Shown: positions 19,301-28,379 of the stretch, in pieces
Layout: each line of letters begins with the position of its first letter
Numbering within the stretch: position 1 is the stretch's first letter
Origin: Acidobacteriota bacterium
Lineage (GTDB): Bacteria; Acidobacteriota; Terriglobia; Bryobacterales; Bryobacteraceae
NCBI GenBank assembly: GCA_025352795.1
Contig: JANXSF010000071.1
Coordinates: 1-64,000, forward strand
Reading direction: 5' to 3'
Length of the DNA: 64,000 bases
The notes under the pieces: model-generated
Told to the model about the DNA's origin: nothing
The model's input: only the letters and a program-made list of their open reading frames with translations
Database searches by the model: none
Position numbers and translations under genes: made by a program

Positions 19301-20133
19301 GCGATTCTAATTACCATGCCGCCCAGATGACTTTTCGCAAACGCTATGATGCAACCGGTCTGCTGCTTGCCGGGTCTTACTCGTTGAGTAAGTCCATTGA
19401 TAACCTTTCCATTGATCCCGTAGGTTCAACCGTGGGCGGTGGACTTACAGCAACAAACTCACGCACTCCTGTGGATGGGCGCAATTATCAGAATGAACGT
19501 GCCCGTTCCGATTTCGATCAGCGACACGTAGTGAACATGACAGGCATTTACGAACTGCCTTTCGGCAAAGGGAAAAAGTTGATCTCCACCGATAATAAGG
19601 CGGTCAATGCGCTGCTGGGCGGGTGGAGTCTCAATGGGATTTACACCTACCAATCTGGCGAATCGTTCAGTGTCCGTTCTGGTGTATTGACTGCGAACTT
19701 CACCGCGCAATCGCGGGCCGCGCTGAAACCTGGAGTTTCCTTGCCACAGGCTCAGTTACAGAATAAAGATGGTGTGGTTGGCCCCGTCTTTTTCGCGAAT
19801 GCCGATGCGTTCACATTCCCTAATCCTGGCGATCTGGGATTGGGTCGCAATATCTTTCAAGGCCCATCTTACTGGAACCTGGATGCGGGCATTACCAAAG
19901 GTTTCCAACTGACAGAACGCGTGAAAATGGTCTTCCGCACAGAGCTGTTCAATGCGCTGAACCATCCCAATTTCCGCAATCCACGCGATGCATCTGTGGG
20001 AAGTCCGGCGATTACTTCTGGCGTGTTTGGACAGGCCTGCTGCGTCACATTGTCAACGGCAAGTTCGGCAACCACCAATTCCAATGGAGAAAGCTGGCGG
20101 GTGATTCAACTGGCTTTGAAGGTCCACTTTTAA
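16327..20133 (+). CDS. TonB-dependent receptor with N-terminal carboxypeptidase-regulatory domain (2)
   Basis: A 1268-residue outer-membrane receptor. It has a signal peptide (LAAAFLLLAFSCAAQ) and a Cna-B-like domain (ISGTVRDASGAVVAGASITL, about 28-115). The plug begins around VNLPLNGRNPLNLLIYEPG, and the barrel ends in LALKVHF. AAAGGGG lies a few bases before ATG 16327. Its TAA overlaps the ATG of a class A beta-lactamase (TAATG), so the two are translationally coupled. Large extracellular loops with cysteine pairs (VRNCGAAGDTNCV, TYTCNSSFPSG) are visible. The substrate is unknown. Confidence 0.93.
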   Translation: MQITSQFKKLAAAFLLLAFSCAAQTSTSQISGTVRDASGAVVAGASITLTNDATGVVQRQNSTDAGVYVFPAINVGAYSVRIEAKGFKSFTKTGNTVQVNTPLAVDVTLEVGAASESVSVVASAETLQTSNASVGNVIEQRAIVNLPLNGRNPLNLLIYEPGVVQRSGNTVNVNGSRSSAVNVTIDGIEANESTNPNPTNNIFRLNPDNVQEFKVTTSNPTPEEGRNSGANVSIATRSGTNQFHGSVFEFFRNTALNAQEFYANAQGATKPLIQLNQYGFEIGGPVHKNKTFFFGSWQGQKVNFADPVDKIFGAVNLYTPSTLSGLYRYFVANPQNPLVVNGQKITQNSSLLIDPRTGQYAQGVRNCGAAGDTNCVATYNIFANDPAKVGLDSAVKSVLGGYPAPNSYNSGDGLNLGNYQWNTPVRVRGPQYMVRVDHTINEKHNVFFRYLGAEQNSLNGDLANSRPVVIPGYPARGEVFRPAMNAALGFRSVLSPRLVNELTLGFSRWQFLFTQGEANPLFPNTPRFTFNNSTVDYTANPRTYRAVNTPQIVENLSYLSGKHVMRFGLNIRMYQHNDQRGDVGGTSLTPAISLSRTTRPPAAAFGLPSLATTTTAGISATDLSRLQGTINDLLGIPAGLTQVFLGDLRNDTFLPFRSGNGVTLWSQGQRSKQYNVFAQDEFKLRPNLTLNYGFRWELNPPPSEAGNRAYVPNKAIDGSQGPVTFVNSARWFENFNAGAIAPRFGFTWSPRNSTRTVIRSGYGISFDPLSSFQVTSVAASVPGQTYTCNSSFPSGVQTTTNGCQAVKDVRIGAGFANEMTAPTVKPSTFLSPPAQLLGNAPNVRVFDPQMKLPTVHQWNLTVQRELAYGYVVSVGYVGRRGVRLYRSWDANQIDAKPILPSFLAMQKNTGLGGGCRPDGTLVSGAACTGAVAVPILQQGIVNQAFVNSATTTTDLGQNAAGNFAGRVEQNFLAAKLRPNQQFNQILVLDNGGDSNYHAAQMTFRKRYDATGLLLAGSYSLSKSIDNLSIDPVGSTVGGGLTATNSRTPVDGRNYQNERARSDFDQRHVVNMTGIYELPFGKGKKLISTDNKAVNALLGGWSLNGIYTYQSGESFSVRSGVLTANFTAQSRAALKPGVSLPQAQLQNKDGVVGPVFFANADAFTFPNPGDLGLGRNIFQGPSYWNLDAGITKGFQLTERVKMVFRTELFNALNHPNFRNPRDASVGSPAITSGVFGQACCVTLSTASSATTNSNGESWRVIQLALKVHF

Positions 20134-21026
20134 TGGGAACTAAAAGGTTCGTAATGCTGTTTGCCTGGTGTTGCATCGCCCCAATCTTTGGACAGGATGC
20201 ACTGCAGCGCCAGATCCGCACGATTGCGGCGGAGGCACAGGGCAAGGTGTCGGTTGCCTGTTCACTCCCCGGAACATCGGTCAATTGCGATCTGAATCCC
20301 CGCAATCACCCACCCATGCAATCGGTATTTAAACTCCCATTGGCCATCACTGCGTTTCACATGGTGGAAAGTGGCCAATTTTCACTGGATCAGCCAATTC
20401 GCTTCCTGGCTACGGATCGAATTTTACCCACAACTTATAGCCCCTTGCAGGACAAATACCCGCAGGCGGAAGTAGACATTCCATTGCGCGAATTGCTGCA
20501 GGCGGCGGTCACTTTAAGTGACAACGCTGCTACCGAAATTATTCTGCGAATCCTTGGTGGCCCTGCTGTGGTGGACAAATACATCCGGAAAATCGGCGTC
20601 AAGGGTTTTCATCTGCAAGACAATGAAGCTACCCTTGATCGCGATGTTGCGGCGCAGTATCGAAATTGGTTTGAACCTGCCGCAGCAGTGCAACTTCTTC
20701 TAAAACTCAACAGAACTTCTCCGTTGACTGCCCAACACAACAGGCTTCTGCTCGGCTGGCTGCGGGATTCGCCCGGTGGACCGAATCGCATTAAAGGACA
20801 GCTTCCGCCCGGTACGATTGTGATGCACAAGACCGGTACATCCGGTGTTAAAAATGGCCTCGCCCATGCAACGAATGATATTGGGCTTGTTACCCTTCCA
20901 TCGGGCAGCAACTTAGCCATTGCGATCTTCGTTACCGATTCCACCGCTGACCAGGCGACACGCGAATCAGTCATCTCGCGCATCGCCAGTGCCGCTTACC
21001 AGGCTGTGGTCAAAACCGGAAAGTGA
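20133..21026 (+). CDS. Class A beta-lactamase (subclass A2-like)
   Basis: A periplasmic serine beta-lactamase of 297 residues with a signal peptide (MLFAWCCIAPIFGQ). Catalytic motifs are complete: S64-V-F-K67 (SxxK), S129-D-N131, glutamate 165 in the omega region (LQDNEATL), and K233-T-G. The NEATL and QYRNW segments resemble the PER/VEB/CepA subclass A2 rather than TEM/SHV. Its ATG overlaps the stop of TonB receptor 2 by one base. It may give natural beta-lactam resistance, or act on a beta-lactam-like or peptidoglycan substrate linked to the receptor. The resistance spectrum cannot be read from sequence. Confidence 0.93.
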   Translation: MGTKRFVMLFAWCCIAPIFGQDALQRQIRTIAAEAQGKVSVACSLPGTSVNCDLNPRNHPPMQSVFKLPLAITAFHMVESGQFSLDQPIRFLATDRILPTTYSPLQDKYPQAEVDIPLRELLQAAVTLSDNAATEIILRILGGPAVVDKYIRKIGVKGFHLQDNEATLDRDVAAQYRNWFEPAAAVQLLLKLNRTSPLTAQHNRLLLGWLRDSPGGPNRIKGQLPPGTIVMHKTGTSGVKNGLAHATNDIGLVTLPSGSNLAIAIFVTDSTADQATRESVISRIASAAYQAVVKTGK

Positions 21027-21030
21027 GTGG

Positions 21031-21582
21031 TTAAGTACTTCTGTATCCAGGCATCAAACGGAGGATTTCCGTTGTTGCAATCTGTGGGTTCTTCAGCACC
21101 AACTCGGCATTGTAATTCTCTGTTTGGCCATTCACCCTTGCGGTAATCAGTCTGTTCACGTACGATCCTCCTGGATACCCCACCGTTTGCTCTGAATAGG
21201 TGAATCCAAGTGAGGCTGGGTCTATCCCACGTTTCAATAGATCAGCCGACAACAATGAAATGGCATCCGCTCCAACATTTCCTGTTAGGGCAATGGCAGG
21301 GGTTGGATCGCGGGCGGTGGATTGCTTTGTTGGCGTCAAAGAACTGTCTGTGCCAGAATTTTGCCGCGTTCCGGGACGGTTGGGAACTTCTGCAAACGGG
21401 CTGCTGGTATCGGCCACATGCTTTGAAAGCAGCGAGGAAACAGAAACAAGTTTTTTGCCAGTAAAAATCACGGGCTTGGATGTATCACTATTCAAAAGAT
21501 TAAACGCTACCGGTCCGCTTTGAGAACGGGCGTTTACAGCAAACTGCTGCCGGGAAATAACGGGCGAAGAAGGAATGCGCAA
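21031..21582 (-). CDS. Hypothetical protein, last gene of a minus-strand run
   Basis: A 183-residue frame starting at TTG 21582, with GAGGTG upstream. I do not recognise the family. The N-terminal 100 residues are Ser/Thr/Pro-rich and probably disordered. The C-terminal part (GADAISLLSADLLKRGIDPA, FTYSEQTVGYPGGSYVNRL, LKNPQIATTEILRLMPG) looks folded. No signal peptide is evident. It lies 51 bases after the stop of the preceding gene and converges with the beta-lactamase gene, leaving only four bases between them. Confidence 0.6.
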   Translation of the reverse strand: MRIPSSPVISRQQFAVNARSQSGPVAFNLLNSDTSKPVIFTGKKLVSVSSLLSKHVADTSSPFAEVPNRPGTRQNSGTDSSLTPTKQSTARDPTPAIALTGNVGADAISLLSADLLKRGIDPASLGFTYSEQTVGYPGGSYVNRLITARVNGQTENYNAELVLKNPQIATTEILRLMPGYRST

Positions 21583-21633
21583 AGGAAACTGTCACCTCAC
21601 CCAAAGCAGAAGCAATTCCTTCGCCAAACACAA

Positions 21634-22530
21634 TTACTTGGGAATGGTTTTCATCACTTCTTCAGGAACGGCGAAAGTGATATTGAAGGGCATGGAAGCA
21701 CCGGTTTCTTCTATGGTCAACAAACCACGGCGCATAGGCTTGGCAACTGCATCAGCGGGATGATAGGCCACTAACAACCGAGTCTTTTCGCCAGATTTCA
21801 GTACCTTCTTTTCAAGAGCTACGGTCATTCCGGGTAAAAGTTCGTAGTCCAGCAGCAGCGTTACAACACCGGGCATGAAGTTGGAAATCAAAATCTCAGC
21901 CTTCGAATCTTCAAAGCTGGATAGCTGCAAATCCTGTTTATCCATGCTGACTTGGGCAAGCAACTGTGGAACCGACTTCGGCCGCGTCACCAAATGATCT
22001 TCCGGGTTGCCCGGACCGGCGGTTAAGCCACCAAAAGGCGTCGTATGGGCCACACTTTTGTTCAAATACCACTTCCAAATGCCTTTTTCCAGCTTCCAGT
22101 TGGACGCGATCGGCGCCTCTAACGGCACAGCTTCTCCGTGAAAAACGTAGGTAATGCCGACCTTCAGCGTGACTACAGCCTTCTTAAAGTTTTCTTTGTA
22201 TTCCACTTTGACAATTTCAAAACCACGGTATTTGGACTTTTCAATATTGAAATAGTCATCCTGGCTTTCATCGGCCACCAGCGGGATGCATTGTCGAAAC
22301 TTGCCTTCTACTTGCAGTTGGTAAAACTTGCTGACATTGGCGATCAGCGCACTGTTCACCAGCGGAGGAGCCTGATTGAAAATCCCGCCAGCAACTGCCG
22401 GACTGGTTACGGCTGGCTTTACGGTAGAGGCAGACTTCTTTGGTGCCACCATACCCGGTTGGGCTAAGCCAATTGAAACCAGCAAGTTGCAAATGGCAAA
22501 GCCAAACAAATAGTTGTACATTCTGTTCAT
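21634..22530 (-). CDS. Secreted hypothetical protein with DUF1573-like C-terminus
   Basis: A 298-residue protein with a signal peptide (YLFGFAICNLLVSIGLAQ), a low-complexity linker (residues about 25-50), and a central domain (YQLQVEGKFRQCIPLVADES, GFEIVKVEYKENFKKAVVTL) that looks like a tandem of conserved strands. The C-terminal third (LQLSSFEDSKAEILISN to MPFNITFAVP) resembles the Ig-like DUF1573 fold. Function unknown. It follows the DUF1549/DUF1553 gene by 44 bases on the same strand, so it probably belongs to that envelope complex. Confidence 0.8.
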   Translation of the reverse strand: MNRMYNYLFGFAICNLLVSIGLAQPGMVAPKKSASTVKPAVTSPAVAGGIFNQAPPLVNSALIANVSKFYQLQVEGKFRQCIPLVADESQDDYFNIEKSKYRGFEIVKVEYKENFKKAVVTLKVGITYVFHGEAVPLEAPIASNWKLEKGIWKWYLNKSVAHTTPFGGLTAGPGNPEDHLVTRPKSVPQLLAQVSMDKQDLQLSSFEDSKAEILISNFMPGVVTLLLDYELLPGMTVALEKKVLKSGEKTRLLVAYHPADAVAKPMRRGLLTIEETGASMPFNITFAVPEEVMKTIPK

Positions 22531-22574
22531 CTTATATCTAGACGCAGATCAACGTCCAATAGTCGAAAAGGTCG

Positions 22575-24734
22575 CTATTGGTTGAAAAGGAACCCGTTTG
22601 AGTTGAGCAAAGCCCACATCAGATCCTGCGCACGTTCACCACGATCTCCTTTTGAAAGATACTCATCCGCCTTAACCAGTTCGCTTGCCTGAGGATAACG
22701 GCCCAATCCTGCCAAATAGAGCTCTTCCGCCAATTCCTTGTTGCTGACGTTCTTTACCAGAAGCTTGGCCAGACGCCCTTCCGGATCAGCAATCGAATCG
22801 GCAATCATGCTGCCATTCAACAAATTCAGAGCCTGCACCAGACTGACATCGGTGCGGCGTTCGCACTCGCAAGAAGTCTGGCGTTCTGGACGTCCAAACA
22901 GATCCAGAAACCCGCCTTTCGCCACATGCGGATCTACAAAATCCTGGGCCTTGGCCTCTTCTGGAACTTCTGGAAATTTTCGTTTGCTGCCAGTTGCCGA
23001 TTGCACTGCATCAAACAACTGTTCCGCACTCAGCCTTCTAGGCAAAGCGTGGCTATAGTTCAATTCATCCTCACCATTCCAACCATTCACTTTGTAACTC
23101 AGTTGATAGGCTCGGGAATTGACAATTGTTCGGATCAAATGGCGCACGTCGAAATTATGTTCCAGAAAATCTTTGGTCAATGCTTCGAGCAAAGGTGCGT
23201 TGGAGGGCGGGTTCGATGCGCGAATATCGTCCACTGGATCAATAATCCCTTTCCCCATAAAGTAGCTCCATAGACGATTGGCCATTGCTTTAGCGAAATA
23301 AGGATTTTCGCGGGCGGTCAACCAAGTGGCCAGACTCTCCCGCAACTCTTCATCCTTCACCCCAAACTTATCGTTGGCAAAAAGGAACTTAGGATTCATC
23401 ACGCGACCATCTTTGGGATGCTTAATGTCGAAATCTTCGCGCTTGTCGTAGATCACACCTTCTTCGGAATCCATGCCCGATTTCACCGCAGTCTTGCCGA
23501 AAAACGCCGTCAGTTGGTAATACTGATTCTGCGTCCACTGTTCAAACGGATGATCATGGCATTGCGCGCAAGTCATGCGGACGCCCATAAACAACTGCGT
23601 TGCCGTCTCCATGGCTACTTTCGGTTCCGCTGTAAAACGGAAAAAGTTAGCTGGTGGATTTTGATAAGTAGATCCGCGCGCTGTCAACAGTTCCTTCACC
23701 ATTTTGTCGTAAGGTTTGTTGGCAGCCAAGGAATCACGAATCCATTCATGGAACGCCCAAGCCCCTTTTTCACCTAACTTGGTTCGATTCACTTGCAATA
23801 AGTCGCTCCATTTCACCGACCAGTGATTGACGAACTCCGGACGGGCCATCAGCTTGTCGATCATCGCTGTGCGCTTCTTCGTAGTTTCAGTTTTATCAGC
23901 AGTAAAGGCCCGAATCTCATTCGGTGTTGGGGGCACACCCACCAGATCGAAACTCACACGACGCAGGAATTCTGCATCGCCGGAAAGATCGGATGGCAAC
24001 AGTTGCAGCCTGGCCAGCTTGGAGTTCACATGCTTATCAATGTAGTTGTTCTCACCGGCATTGGCCCAGTTGAACCCTGTTTTGCCAGCAAGTACGGTAA
24101 CTGGAACCACACTCAACTTTCCTTCGTAACGAACCATTACGGCGGCTTCGCCTTGGCGGATTGTTTTTACCTCACCGCTATCTTCCACTTCTGCGGTTTG
24201 CGGAACGCTGGAGTTGTATTGAGCCAACTTAGTAACATCGCGCTGACTGCCATCGGCAAAGTGGGCCACCACTTTCATCTTCTGGGCTGGACCCGCTTTG
24301 GGTACAAAAATCTCCGCTGGTTCTACATCTAACTTAGTAACTGTGGCCGATACGGGGTCGCCAAACACTGCCCCTTCCCGCATCCATTGCAGCAACTGCT
24401 TGTAATATTCAGAATCGGTATCAAAGCGCAGACCACCGCCATGCGGAACGCCCATGGTGGGCTTCAGAATCACTAAACTCTTTTCAGATTCCGTCCGATT
24501 AAAGCGACGGCCAGAAAGATCGTGCATGATGGCGCGGTAGTCAAACTCCGGGTCATAGCCACGCAGGCTTAGCTTAAAGCCCGCTTTACCTTTGGCGCCG
24601 CCATGACAAGGGCCAGACGTGCAGCCCTCTTTATTCAACACGGGCATAATGTCTTTAACGAATGAAAGCGGCGCCGCAGCTATGCTTGTTGCTGCAACCA
24701 CGGTTAGAAATAAAAGTGCTGATCGTTGAATCAT
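22575..24734 (-). CDS. DUF1549/DUF1553 protein with heme-binding-like motifs and Ig-like domain
   Basis: A 719-residue secreted protein (signal peptide to about residue 21). An N-terminal cytochrome-like segment has C38-TSGP-C43-H44, a CxxxxCH spacing. A Big2-type Ig domain lies at about 145-215. DUF1549 covers about 225-430 and contains a canonical CAQCH motif (MTCAQCHDHPFEQW). DUF1553 follows to the end (ENPYFAKAMANRLWSYFMGKG). This architecture is common in Planctomycetes and Acidobacteriota next to PPC and WD40 proteins. Its biochemical role is unproven, but polysaccharide-related envelope electron transfer has been suggested. It is third in the operon, four bases after the PPC gene. Confidence 0.93.
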   Translation of the reverse strand: MIQRSALLFLTVVAATSIAAAPLSFVKDIMPVLNKEGCTSGPCHGGAKGKAGFKLSLRGYDPEFDYRAIMHDLSGRRFNRTESEKSLVILKPTMGVPHGGGLRFDTDSEYYKQLLQWMREGAVFGDPVSATVTKLDVEPAEIFVPKAGPAQKMKVVAHFADGSQRDVTKLAQYNSSVPQTAEVEDSGEVKTIRQGEAAVMVRYEGKLSVVPVTVLAGKTGFNWANAGENNYIDKHVNSKLARLQLLPSDLSGDAEFLRRVSFDLVGVPPTPNEIRAFTADKTETTKKRTAMIDKLMARPEFVNHWSVKWSDLLQVNRTKLGEKGAWAFHEWIRDSLAANKPYDKMVKELLTARGSTYQNPPANFFRFTAEPKVAMETATQLFMGVRMTCAQCHDHPFEQWTQNQYYQLTAFFGKTAVKSGMDSEEGVIYDKREDFDIKHPKDGRVMNPKFLFANDKFGVKDEELRESLATWLTARENPYFAKAMANRLWSYFMGKGIIDPVDDIRASNPPSNAPLLEALTKDFLEHNFDVRHLIRTIVNSRAYQLSYKVNGWNGEDELNYSHALPRRLSAEQLFDAVQSATGSKRKFPEVPEEAKAQDFVDPHVAKGGFLDLFGRPERQTSCECERRTDVSLVQALNLLNGSMIADSIADPEGRLAKLLVKNVSNKELAEELYLAGLGRYPQASELVKADEYLSKGDRGERAQDLMWALLNSNGFLFNQ

Positions 24735-24738
24735 GAAG

Positions 24739-27042
24739 TTACCTTGCCGCCTGTGCCGAACCGACTATCACCAGTTTGGCGTCAATATCCTGAATCTTGT
24801 ATTCGGCCTTGGCCTTGCGGCCAGTATCGGGAGCTGTGCCCGTCAATCGAATGTCGTATTTGCCTGCCGTGGCCTGGGCGCTGGCTTCACACGTAAGTGT
24901 GAATGCTGTTTCCTTATCGGATAACTCCACCGTTGGGCAAGTTACATTTTCGGGTAAGTCAGCCGCAGCAATTTTCACGGTGGAACCTTCAAAGGTGAAG
25001 TCACGCCAAATGGAGCCTTTCAATTGTAGTTTGCCACCTGGAGTCAGCTTTAGGTTGGTTGTATCCACCTTCATCTGAAATCCCTGGGCAACTTCAATTT
25101 CAATCGCCGGGGAATAAATGGGCACCTGCCGACCGTCAATATCGGCCTGCGTTTCAAGCAACATGTCGAACGTGGTGATGGGTGTGGAAAAATTGGTATT
25201 CACCAAAATACTGCTGGCTTCCTGAGCACCTTTTAAGATGCGCAAATTACCTATCTTTGCCGCAGTGGTGTTGTTGATTTTGCCATTGGTCTTGGCCCCG
25301 GCTTTCAGATTGGCTTTGTAGGATAGCGTGTATTCCACACCCTGACTGATGCGCACCAGCGGGCTTCCTGCAGCCAAAGTCACTGGCAGCGCTTTTGAAA
25401 CGGCCATGGGCAAATTAAACTCCAGCCATGGAGCAACAAAAGCCCTTTGCCGATTCCCCTTTGGGAAGACAACCATGCCTGGACCCCGGGCAATGCGCTT
25501 CATGCCGTTGCCAGAAATGCCGGAAATTTGCAGGTCGACAAAGTCATACTTCAAACCCGCTTCCGCAGTGATGGTTAAGACCCCGGTGGACTGGCGATAC
25601 GCCGCACCTTCTTCCAGAAAGTTTTGCGCCGCAGCCTCAGGAAGAATATGCCCACCTGCGACGCTGAAGCCGGGCGGAAGATTATCCACGCTCAACTTCA
25701 CGCCGCCTTCATATCCACGTCGCTGCATTAATACTGAAATTTGGGATGTTCCGCCTGCGGGTACATTCACAAACGGCGTCAACTGGGTGAGTGTGTAATC
25801 GGCAGACTCTTTGCGCACTTCCAGACGATAGCCATAGGCTGCGCCGCCGTTGCCCTGCACATCTTCCACTGCCACTGTTACCTGAGTTACACCTTCGGGA
25901 ATAGTAAATGGCAGCGTTGGGTCGGAATTTTCAATGTCGTCCCGCGAGGCCAATTTCTTGCCCTTTTGGTCGAAAATCGTCAGCAGCGCGTCCAGCTTAG
26001 AAGTTCCCAGGGATGCCGCCTTCACTTCAAAAACCCACTCTTCGCCAGGCTTCACTGTCATTTGAAATTTATCCACTTCACCGGGTTTGCTAATGCGACC
26101 GTTCATCACGGAGCCTGGTTTCAGAGGTCCCGGCTCCATTGCCTCGTCAAGGTCACTCCACACAAAGGGAAGTGGCAAGCTGGATGAGTTCGTCAGACGC
26201 AACATGGAATAGTTACTGCCGCTATTTGCCACGGCCTTCACCTTCACAGGTGTCGCTAAATTGCCACCCACCAGTTCCACAGTCGCAGTTGAACCGCGCT
26301 TTGCCCCCAATGGGAATAGTGCTTCGGCATAGGCGTAACTGCCGATTTTCAGACGATAGAAATTCTGAATCTGATCGCTATAGCGAGTGTCATGCACACG
26401 GATTTTGTAAGTACCCGCTTTGGCGAATGTTGTTTCCATACGCGGGTCAACGCCTGCGCCATCGTCGTTTTTGGCAACGAACTTACCGGCTGCATCGTAA
26501 ATTTCAATTGCCGGATCTAATGCCGAACCGGCCCGCCGCGCTTCCACTTCAAACACCAGCTTCTGCCCTGCCTTCACATCAAATGCAAAGTAGTCTTCAT
26601 CGCCACTAGTCAGGGTTCCGTTCATTACTCCTGGAACGACCATCTTTTCCGCTGTCGCAAGGGAGTTATTCAACTCTTTCGGCTTTGTTGTTTCGTTCTC
26701 TTCACTCTCTGGAAGATCACTGATGGCGAACAGCATCACGTTGGACATGCCATCGTCGCTGATCAATCGCAGCGGATACAGGCCCACCGGCGCATCGGCT
26801 GGAATAGTCAACAAAAACGGTAGTTCCGAGCCGGGTCGCATTAAGTCCAGTGGTGGGTTCAATCGCGATGCGGAACCGGGAACTCCGCTCCTCAACCGCA
26901 TGCCCATCAGCAAGCCATCGCCACGCAGCTTCACTTCAACGGTGTGTCCGCGTTCGGCCCCATGCGGATATACTTCGCGGATCACCGGAGGCAGCGCAAA
27001 GGCAACGGAGGTTAGTAGAAACAAGGGAAGCAGGCAACGCAT
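24739..27042 (-). CDS. Secreted PPC-domain protein
   Basis: A 767-residue protein with a signal peptide (LLPLFLLTSVAFA) and an IPT/Ig-like start (PPVIREVYPHGAERGHTVEV). Two pre-peptidase C-terminal (PPC) domains follow: at about 145-215 (GDEDYFAFDVKAGQKLVFEV) and about 320-400 (GEVDKFQMTVKPGEEWVFEV). Several beta-sandwich modules come after. No protease domain is present, so the PPC modules here are binding or structural. The start codon overlaps the stop of the WD40 gene by one base (TAATG). Proteins of this type regularly accompany DUF1549/DUF1553 proteins. Confidence 0.9.
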   Translation of the reverse strand: MRCLLPLFLLTSVAFALPPVIREVYPHGAERGHTVEVKLRGDGLLMGMRLRSGVPGSASRLNPPLDLMRPGSELPFLLTIPADAPVGLYPLRLISDDGMSNVMLFAISDLPESEENETTKPKELNNSLATAEKMVVPGVMNGTLTSGDEDYFAFDVKAGQKLVFEVEARRAGSALDPAIEIYDAAGKFVAKNDDGAGVDPRMETTFAKAGTYKIRVHDTRYSDQIQNFYRLKIGSYAYAEALFPLGAKRGSTATVELVGGNLATPVKVKAVANSGSNYSMLRLTNSSSLPLPFVWSDLDEAMEPGPLKPGSVMNGRISKPGEVDKFQMTVKPGEEWVFEVKAASLGTSKLDALLTIFDQKGKKLASRDDIENSDPTLPFTIPEGVTQVTVAVEDVQGNGGAAYGYRLEVRKESADYTLTQLTPFVNVPAGGTSQISVLMQRRGYEGGVKLSVDNLPPGFSVAGGHILPEAAAQNFLEEGAAYRQSTGVLTITAEAGLKYDFVDLQISGISGNGMKRIARGPGMVVFPKGNRQRAFVAPWLEFNLPMAVSKALPVTLAAGSPLVRISQGVEYTLSYKANLKAGAKTNGKINNTTAAKIGNLRILKGAQEASSILVNTNFSTPITTFDMLLETQADIDGRQVPIYSPAIEIEVAQGFQMKVDTTNLKLTPGGKLQLKGSIWRDFTFEGSTVKIAAADLPENVTCPTVELSDKETAFTLTCEASAQATAGKYDIRLTGTAPDTGRKAKAEYKIQDIDAKLVIVGSAQAAR

Positions 27043-28379
27043 TAGTCATTCCTCGCAACAGCAGTTTTTTCCAAAGGCACTGGCGCAAAGGCTTTCAGCA
27101 GATTACCGGAAACATCGTAACTGCGCACCATGCCATCAAAGCCGGCGGTCAGTAATTCCTTGCTGGATGGATGAAACACCAAGGTATAAATACCACCGAC
27201 ATGACCAGTGCACTTACCCTTCAATTCGCCTGTTTCCAAATTGTAAATGCGCACGTCGCCCACTTCCGATCCCACGGCCAGCAATTGCCCATCGGGAGAA
27301 ATCGCCAATGCCAAAATGGGTCCATCCTGTTTTTCGAACTTGCGGATTAAGGTGGAATCATCGGCAATGCGCATGGCTCGAGGCCTGTCTAGTTTGTATA
27401 AGTATGGAATGCGCTCAGCACCGCCCACGGCGATCCAATCTTTCTTCGGATGCCTGGTAACCGCGGTCAACGGCTCGCGCAGCAAATTCACATTTTCAAT
27501 AAAACGACCGGTGTCCACTTCAGTAAGTTTGGCGGCACGGTCGCGACTCACACTCACCAGACGCTTCCCATCTATTCCGAACACCGTACCGAAAACCCAT
27601 TCTTCGTGATGATCCATTTTACGGATCTCTTTCCCTGTTTCCGCATCGTAAAGGCGCACTGACTTATCGGCACCAGCAAAGGCGATTTTGGTGCCATCGG
27701 GTGAGAAAGACACTCCGAAGAAAGTGTCGTTCGACGTCACTATGCTGGCAGTTTGCCTACGTGAAGCAACGTCCCAAATCTGCATTTCACCGCGCTCTGA
27801 GGGATCGCCACCAACTGCTGCTAAGCGTTTGCCATCGGGCGAAAATGCCAAACTATGAATGCGCATGGCAATGCCCGGCAATCGGGCAAGCAACTTGCCG
27901 CCGTATTCATGGAGCAAGATTTCGCGATACCCAGCCACGGCCAGCAGTTTTCCATCAGGTGAAAATGCAATGGCCATTACTAAGGGAGGAGCAGTGTAAA
28001 GGGCAGGCTGATGTAATTTACTGACCTCGGCGGTGCTTGAAGCGGAATCATCTTTAGACCCTTCGGCAACCCAGCGTCGGAAAGTAGCAATGGTTTCATC
28101 GGGAAGCGACTTGCCCCCAAAAGGCATGCGGGGTTGACGTTCGCCAGAAATGTATCCCACAACAGTGGTGAACCCTGGACCTTTAGCACCGCCCTTTTGA
28201 AAATCAGAATAGGAGCTAAGCAGCAGCCCACCCTGCTTGTTTTGGGCCATATGGCAGCCGAGGCACTGTTTTTTTAGCACCGGCTCAATCTCTTTCTGGT
28301 AGGAGACGGGTGATTGTGCGTAAAGCGCAAATGTCGCCCACCAGCCACTCAGCACAACTTGGGCTAGTCGTTTGGTCAT
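27042..28379 (-). CDS. Cytochrome c-like and WD40-repeat protein
   Basis: A 445-residue secreted protein. After a signal peptide (ending LYAQ) comes a short planctomycete-type cytochrome c domain with C39-LGC42-H43. A WD40 propeller from about residue 135 to the end has seven to eight blades, e.g. AIAFSPDGKLLAVAG, SLAFSPDGKRLAAVG and TLVFHPSSKELLTAG. The heme domain could pass electrons to the DUF1549/DUF1553 partner, while the propeller supports assembly (inference). It is the first gene of the coupled WD40/PPC/DUF1549-1553 set. A run of eight G bases (28413-28420) lies upstream. Confidence 0.92.
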   Translation of the reverse strand: MTKRLAQVVLSGWWATFALYAQSPVSYQKEIEPVLKKQCLGCHMAQNKQGGLLLSSYSDFQKGGAKGPGFTTVVGYISGERQPRMPFGGKSLPDETIATFRRWVAEGSKDDSASSTAEVSKLHQPALYTAPPLVMAIAFSPDGKLLAVAGYREILLHEYGGKLLARLPGIAMRIHSLAFSPDGKRLAAVGGDPSERGEMQIWDVASRRQTASIVTSNDTFFGVSFSPDGTKIAFAGADKSVRLYDAETGKEIRKMDHHEEWVFGTVFGIDGKRLVSVSRDRAAKLTEVDTGRFIENVNLLREPLTAVTRHPKKDWIAVGGAERIPYLYKLDRPRAMRIADDSTLIRKFEKQDGPILALAISPDGQLLAVGSEVGDVRIYNLETGELKGKCTGHVGGIYTLVFHPSSKELLTAGFDGMVRSYDVSGNLLKAFAPVPLEKTAVARND

